This document shows positions 60,419 to 64,000 of a DNA stretch of 64,000 bases, in pieces; position 1 is the first letter of the stretch; the number at the start of each line of letters is the position of its first letter. The stretch is from Pseudoips prasinana (Eukaryota > Arthropoda > Insecta > Lepidoptera > Nolidae). The notes beneath the pieces were generated by a model that made no database searches, had not been told where the DNA came from, and worked only from the letters and a program-made list of their open reading frames with translations. The translations under genes and the position numbers were made by a program. Location: contig OX621264.1 of assembly GCA_951640165.1 (NCBI GenBank), positions 2,609,001 through 2,673,000 on the forward strand, given 5' to 3'.

Positions 60419-60764
60419 AGTGTCATTTCATTGTGTGTCACTGTTGATCCTGGCTTACAGGAGTTGCAGCGGTGGGTAAGATAGAGGGACTAGTCCCGAT
60501 CTATATGCTGACAACAGTGACGTTGCTTAACCTCCAATCGTTACCTTCCAACAAGTGCAACCCAGATCTCCTATATTGCCTCAAATAACAATATTTAGGT
60601 TCATAAACATTTTTATTCGTGTCCAAAATAAATGGTAGCTCTCAGACTATTCTGAGAACATTACTCATGGTAAAGGTTAACGCATACAGTGCAGACTTCG
60701 TTTTTAAACTGATTTCTTAGCTTCGGATCTGTTAGCTTCGGACTGGACGATGGAGGCGAGTTGG

Positions 60765-60979
60765 GGCCCATGCCACTGCTGGACAGAGGAGAAGTAGCTC
60801 CAGGACAGCCAGTAGTAGGCTGCGGAGAAATCTCCACCGCTTCATCATCATCATCATCATCAAGACACCCACTGGACAAAGGCCTCCCTCAACGATCTCC
60901 ACAATTTCCAGTGTATACACCTCAAGCTATCTTGTGCGGGTCGCGGGAAGCCGTTGGATGCGGGTAGCGCAAGACCGGC

Positions 60980-60984
<5 letters not shown>
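60765..60984. mobile_element. ATG-tail element fragments, rearranged
   Basis: (ATC)n at 60843-60862, ACTGGACAAAGGCCTCCCTC, then ATCTTGTGCGGGTCGCGGGA and GGGTAGCGCAAGACCGGC in changing orientation. A composite of at least two pieces. Confidence 0.6.

Positions 60985-61058
<74 letters not shown>
60985..61058. repeat. (CA)n microsatellite
   Basis: About 74 bp, one TA interruption. Confidence 0.97.
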
Positions 61059-61061
<3 letters not shown>

Positions 61062-61304
61062 AAAACACATACTACTGTTTAATATTAAGACCCATATTAT
61101 ACACAATTCACTTTCTATTATCAGTTTTCCTCGCAATACCAATACAATGATCATTCCGTTTTGAATTTACTTATATCCGCATTAAGTTAAGTAATTTAAT
61201 TTATTTTAATTTAAGAGGGTGATTGCCTGGAGATCTGTCATACAGGTCTTGAACCCAGTATAGACTCCAGCTCACGAAAAGGTCTAAATCTAAACTATCA
61301 AATT
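61059..61304. other. Short unassigned stretch
   Basis: AT-rich, no family recognised. Confidence 0.3.
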
Positions 61305-61460
61305 GATTGGAGATCCTTGGGGGAGGCCTTTGTCCAGCAGTGGCTAATATGATGATGATGATGACACTTCAAGCGGCTTCAAACGATCCTCACAAGATCA
61401 TCGATCCATCTTGTAGGGAGGCCCACGCTGCGTATTCCAGTTCGTGGTCGCTACTCGATG
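61305..61460. mobile_element. ATG-tail element fragments in opposite orientation
   Basis: ATCCTTGGGGGAGGCCTTTG to ATATG(ATG)n (plus), joined to CACAAGATCATCGATCCATC...CGCTGCGTATTCCAGTTC (minus). Confidence 0.62.
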
Positions 61461-61671
61461 CTGTCTATTTAAGCGGTGTGCCGCCGACAGCCACTTGAGT
61501 TTAGCAACTCTTCAGATTATGTCAGTTAGGAGATATTTCTAGCATAGTGATCTTGCGCCTCCATATAAGGCCTATTGTGAGCGACCACGTCTATGTAAGT
61601 CAATAATCGAAGACTTTCGACTTACGGCAGGAGGAATAGATGCATCAAAAGTGTCTCAAGTAAATTTGTAC

Positions 61672-61740
61672 ATACATAGACTCACGTCTATTTTCCATAG
61701 TGGTAGGCAGAGTCATAGTAGATTTCTATTTGTCATTTAC
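61672..61740 (-). mobile_element. LINE-W 3' tip
   Basis: ACATACATAGACTCACGTCT and GGTAGGCAGAGTCATAG. Only the final part. Confidence 0.5.
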
Positions 61741-61896
61741 ATCATTTTGCGACTACACGAAGCAGAAGTAGTACACTTTACTGTACCACTATATTGCAAA
61801 AATAAGTAAAACAAAACAATGGATACAAACAAAGAAATTTATTATAGATTTTTTTAGTTTATAGCTTATTTTAAATGCATTTGGCGGCCTTAATAA

Positions 61897-62210
61897 AAAA
61901 GGCATGCTAAGATGGTTTGGCCATTTAGAAAGGACGAATGAAAGGAGATTGACCAAAGAAGTATACCTGGCCTGTGTGAATGGTACAACCGGAAGGGAAC
62001 ACATACGAAACCTCGTAGAACATTCTCTGATCAAATCGGAGACTTACTCAAGAAAGGCCAGGTCAGAAGTACCCTAAACCGGCGAGCATGTATGAAGAAT
62101 ATAATGTCAGTAAACGAAGCGAAACAGGTGTGCAAAGATCGTGACAAATGGAAGTCCGTTGTCTCTGGCTACCCCTCTGGGAAACAGGCGTTAGTCTATG
62201 TATGTATGGC
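61897..62210 (+). pseudogene. LINE-W ORF C-terminus
   Basis: Plus strand. [32 protein letters not shown], a frameshift at 62000-62010, then [19 protein letters not shown], and [20 protein letters not shown] tail at 62197-62210. Confidence 0.76.
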
Positions 62211-62431
62211 GGCCTTATCGCTAAAAGCGATCTCTTTCAGGCGTAGGACTTTTATAATGCGTAGCTATATTATAAATGGCGGACCGCAGTGTGCGCCAAT
62301 CCTTAACCCTTATTTATAGAACGTGTATCATTGCACTAATATTGTCTGTGTTAATCACAGTTCACTGGGAATTACTTATCTTAGTTTATAATTATATTAT
62401 CCTGGACACAAAAAGTGGGGTATACCTAATA
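62211..62431. other. Short unassigned stretch
   Basis: GGCGGCCTTATCGCTAAAAG at 62208 resembles LINE 3' UTR pieces seen at 7970; otherwise unassigned. Confidence 0.3.
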
Positions 62432-62525
62432 TAATAATAATATCTTAAGACATTATTCACACACGGCCATCTGATCCCAACCTAAGCATAGCAGAGAGAT
62501 AATTGATATACTTATATTGTTAATA
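62432..62525 (-). mobile_element. SINE-B 3' end
   Basis: ATAATAATATCTTAAGACAT, then ACGGCCATCTGATCCCAACC. Confidence 0.62.
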
Positions 62526-62649
62526 CAGACGTATATAGGTGGAGTTATTAAAAAAATGATTTTATTTATGATTGATGAGCTACTTGACCGGTGTAGCTCA
62601 TCATCAACATAAAGACGCCCATGGCTCGACCAAGGCCTCCCAAAATAAA

Positions 62650-62735
62650 TAAATAAATATCTAAGGACAACTACCACACTGCCATCTGATCCAAAACTAT
62701 GCAGACCCTGTAGTGGCAACCAGACAACTAAAACA
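62650..62735 (-). mobile_element. SINE-E 3' end
   Basis: AAATATCTAAGGACAACTAC, TGCCATCTGATCCAAAACTA, GGCAACCAGACAACTAAAA. Confidence 0.6.
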
Positions 62736-62744
62736 CATACTTAT

Positions 62745-62895
62745 AACTAACGTATAAATGTTTTAACATTCCGTGTACCTAAATATCTGTAATAAGTAAC
62801 TAGAAATAATAACTGTATTACTACAAACATGTTCTGACTATTTACAAGCGCTTTTTTAAAGTCTACGTGAATAAAAACCTTTTTTTTTTTTTATT
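62745..62895 (+). mobile_element. LINE-P 3' end
   Basis: ATGTTTTAACATTCCGTGTA to CTACGTGAATAAAAACC and T-rich run. Confidence 0.65.
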
Positions 62896-62949
62896 TCTAT
62901 ATATTTTACTTATATATATATATATATACATATTTCTAAATTCTTTCAT

Positions 62950-63150
62950 TCATGTCAGTCGAATGACGTCCTCTCCTGGACAAAGACCCAAAAGATTGCC
63001 ACAATGGAGTAGGGTCTATCATTTTAGGTATTGCCGTAATCGGCACGCTTGGCAGACGGCTTGGCGATCGCAGTATGTTGGCCATAGTACCTACTCACTG
63101 AGACGCTGCATTGGACGACTTATACGCCCCCCACGGGATGAGATGGGGTA
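62950..63150 (+). mobile_element. RTE-type short element, related to 55850
   Basis: AATGACGTCCTCTCCTGGAC, CGCTTGGCAGACGGCTTGGC, CCCCCCACGGGATGAGATGG. Confidence 0.6.
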
Positions 63151-63181
63151 GCTATATTCAGTATATTCTATGCCTCAGCCA

Positions 63182-63325
63182 CACAGCAAAATTTCTAAAT
63201 ACATACATATAGATAGAACAAATAATCGTTTTTATCGTACAAAGATTTGTCTTAGTGGGAATGGAACCAATGACCTTTGGCTTAGCAGCCAGAGTCACTA
63301 ACTGGCTCGACAGGGCAGACAAAGT
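63182..63325 (-). mobile_element. SINE-E head part
   Basis: Minus strand. GGTTCCATTCCCACTAAGAC is the decayed B box; GAGCCAGTTAGTGACTCTGG near 63290-63308 is the A-box side. Confidence 0.55.
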
Positions 63326-63353
63326 CAGGTATTTCTTGTAATAGTTTGTCATG

Positions 63354-63491
63354 TCAATAAAAGTCTATAATAAACTTCCAGAAGAAATAAAAAAAGAAAA
63401 AAAGGATAATACTTTTATTAAAAAACTAAAGCTTTTCTTACCACAGAAAAGCTATTATACTGTTAAAGAATACTTGGACTCAAAGAAATAA
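63354..63491 (+). pseudogene. LINE ORF C-terminus (VYNKLPEEIKK)
   Basis: Plus strand. KVYNKLPEEIKKEKKDNTF, then IKKLKLFLPQKSYYTVKEYL and DSKK stop. Extreme C-terminus of a CR1/Jockey-like LINE, family different from LINE-Y. Confidence 0.62.
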
Positions 63492-63663
63492 TTCTATAGA
63501 TCTTGACATTTTAATATTAATCTGATAATTTTTTCACTTTAAATCTTGACATTTTTGAATTAAAATACTACTTAATAATTCTTACAAATAGCATAAATTC
63601 TAAAACTTTTTATTATTAACAAAAAGCCTTCTTCCTCTCTTCTACTATGCTGTGCCCGACAGG

Positions 63664-63789
63664 CGAGGTTCGAACCCCACAGGGGGTGCCCTCCGGCGCG
63701 GGTTACTTAATTTCTAGACGGCTCGAGCCCTCTGCTCGCCTCTATAGTCCGGTGAAGCAGTGAAAGCCTCCTAGGCTAACTGTAGCGTC

Positions 63790-63820
<31 letters not shown>
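63664..63820 (+). mobile_element. Poly-A retroposon with 13-bp TSD
   Basis: Flanked by TGTGCCCGACAGG at 63651-63663 and 63821-63833. Body GAGGTTCGAACCCCACAGGG ... GGTGAAGCAGTGAAAGCCTC and about 26 A (63795-63820). GGTTCGAACCC is B-box-like, so a SINE head is possible; a 5'-truncated poly-A LINE end is the alternative. Confidence 0.8.
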
Positions 63821-63897
63821 TGTGCCCGACAGGGTCCATAATTGTTACATAATTATAAGACTATACCATCTGATAAACATTATGGAAGCAATAAATG

Positions 63898-64000
63898 ATT
63901 GAGTATTGAGTATTAAGTATTGAGTATTAAGTATTGAGTATTAAGTATTGAGTATTAAGTATTGAGTATTAAGTATTGAGTATTAAGTATTGAGTATTAA
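63898..64000. repeat. 14-bp tandem repeat, cut by window end
   Basis: About seven copies of GAGTATTAAGTATT. Preceded by GCAATAAATGATTGAG, like a LINE polyadenylation tail, so it likely grew from a retroposon tail. Confidence 0.92.

Larger units (their letters stand above)
59290..60560 (+). mobile_element. SINE-5S interrupted by LINE and SINE-A
   Basis: Plus strand. Head AGTGATCGGCAAGGTGAAGG, ATAGATGGGTGACC at 59322-59358 (partly deleted), body to GCCTCGCCGCTCAGT at 59588. It resumes CAGTGTCATTTCATTGTGTG at 60418 to GGGACTAGTCCCGATCTATA. The intervening block is other elements. Confidence 0.65.
57763..64000 (+). other. Intron 3 of the ARID5B-like gene (continues past window)
   Basis: Donor GTGAGA at 57763. 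No further exon recognised. Contents are listed separately. Confidence 0.6.

Noticed and set aside
60860..61164. Long open frames across 60860-61164 encoding VCVCVC or THTHTH runs
   Set aside because: They are translations of the (CA)n microsatellite.
63898..64000. CRISPR-like or regulatory repeat array
   Set aside because: Fourteen-base head-to-tail units without spacers next to a retroposon tail: simple tandem repeat.

Overview
The window looks like nuclear DNA of a lepidopteran (moth or butterfly). It is AT-rich, has no bacterial-style operons, and is packed with interspersed families typical of that order: Lep1-like Helitrons, tRNA-derived SINEs with A and B boxes, and ends of non-LTR retrotransposons. 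Family assignments come from recognition of motifs; no database search was run.

One host gene spans the window on the + strand. Its first coding exon (2118-2138), second (56696-56837) and third (57653-57762) join in phase into the N-terminus of an ARID5A/B-type chromatin protein. Intron 1 is about 54.6 kb and holds nearly everything else listed. The ARID domain and later exons must lie beyond 64000. A CpG-rich stretch near 1495-1605 and the sequence up to 2117 are the likely promoter and 5' UTR.

Labels used here for repeat families. Hel-S: short Lep1-like Helitron, about 170-190 bp. Hel-L: longer Helitron with the same 3' hairpin, about 320 bp. Hel-G: Helitron ending GTACCGGGCCGCTAG. SINE-A, -B, -C, -D, -E: tRNA-derived SINEs with different heads. 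SINE-5S: SINE with a 5S rRNA-like head. LINE-Y: LINE ending ...FYNKLP... with TTTGAA tail. LINE-W: LINE ending ...[14 protein letters not shown]... with TATG tail. ATG-tail: short RTE-type element ending in (ATG)n. LINE-P: LINE 3' end ending AATAAAAACC. HINE-K: element starting GGAACGAAGTTCC. REP-L: element between GGGTTCCGTACCC and CACTTGGCCGG. MITE-M: foldback element CAGGGGCTCTACCGGC. REP-N: poly-A element with CCATCAGGTGACCC. REP-U, -V, -S, -T: other dispersed fragments.

Layout. 1-2138: promoter and exon 1. 2139-36500: intron 1 with dense SINEs, LINE ends and nested Helitrons. 36552-37787: internally deleted Transib-type transposon with RSS-like CACAGTG/CACTGTG termini and a 5-bp target duplication. 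37788-46000: nested SINE/Helitron stacks. 46034-46806: broken YqaJ-type nuclease gene. 50971-52162: tandemly duplicated end of a Harbinger-like element containing a 28S rRNA fragment and a LINE tail. 56696-57762: exons 2 and 3. 57763-64000: intron 3 with a degenerate tandem repeat and further nested SINEs and LINEs.

Because many copies interrupt one another, intact copies serve as empty-site references. They confirm A^T insertion for several Helitrons and show three REP-L copies hit by Helitrons at the same dinucleotide.
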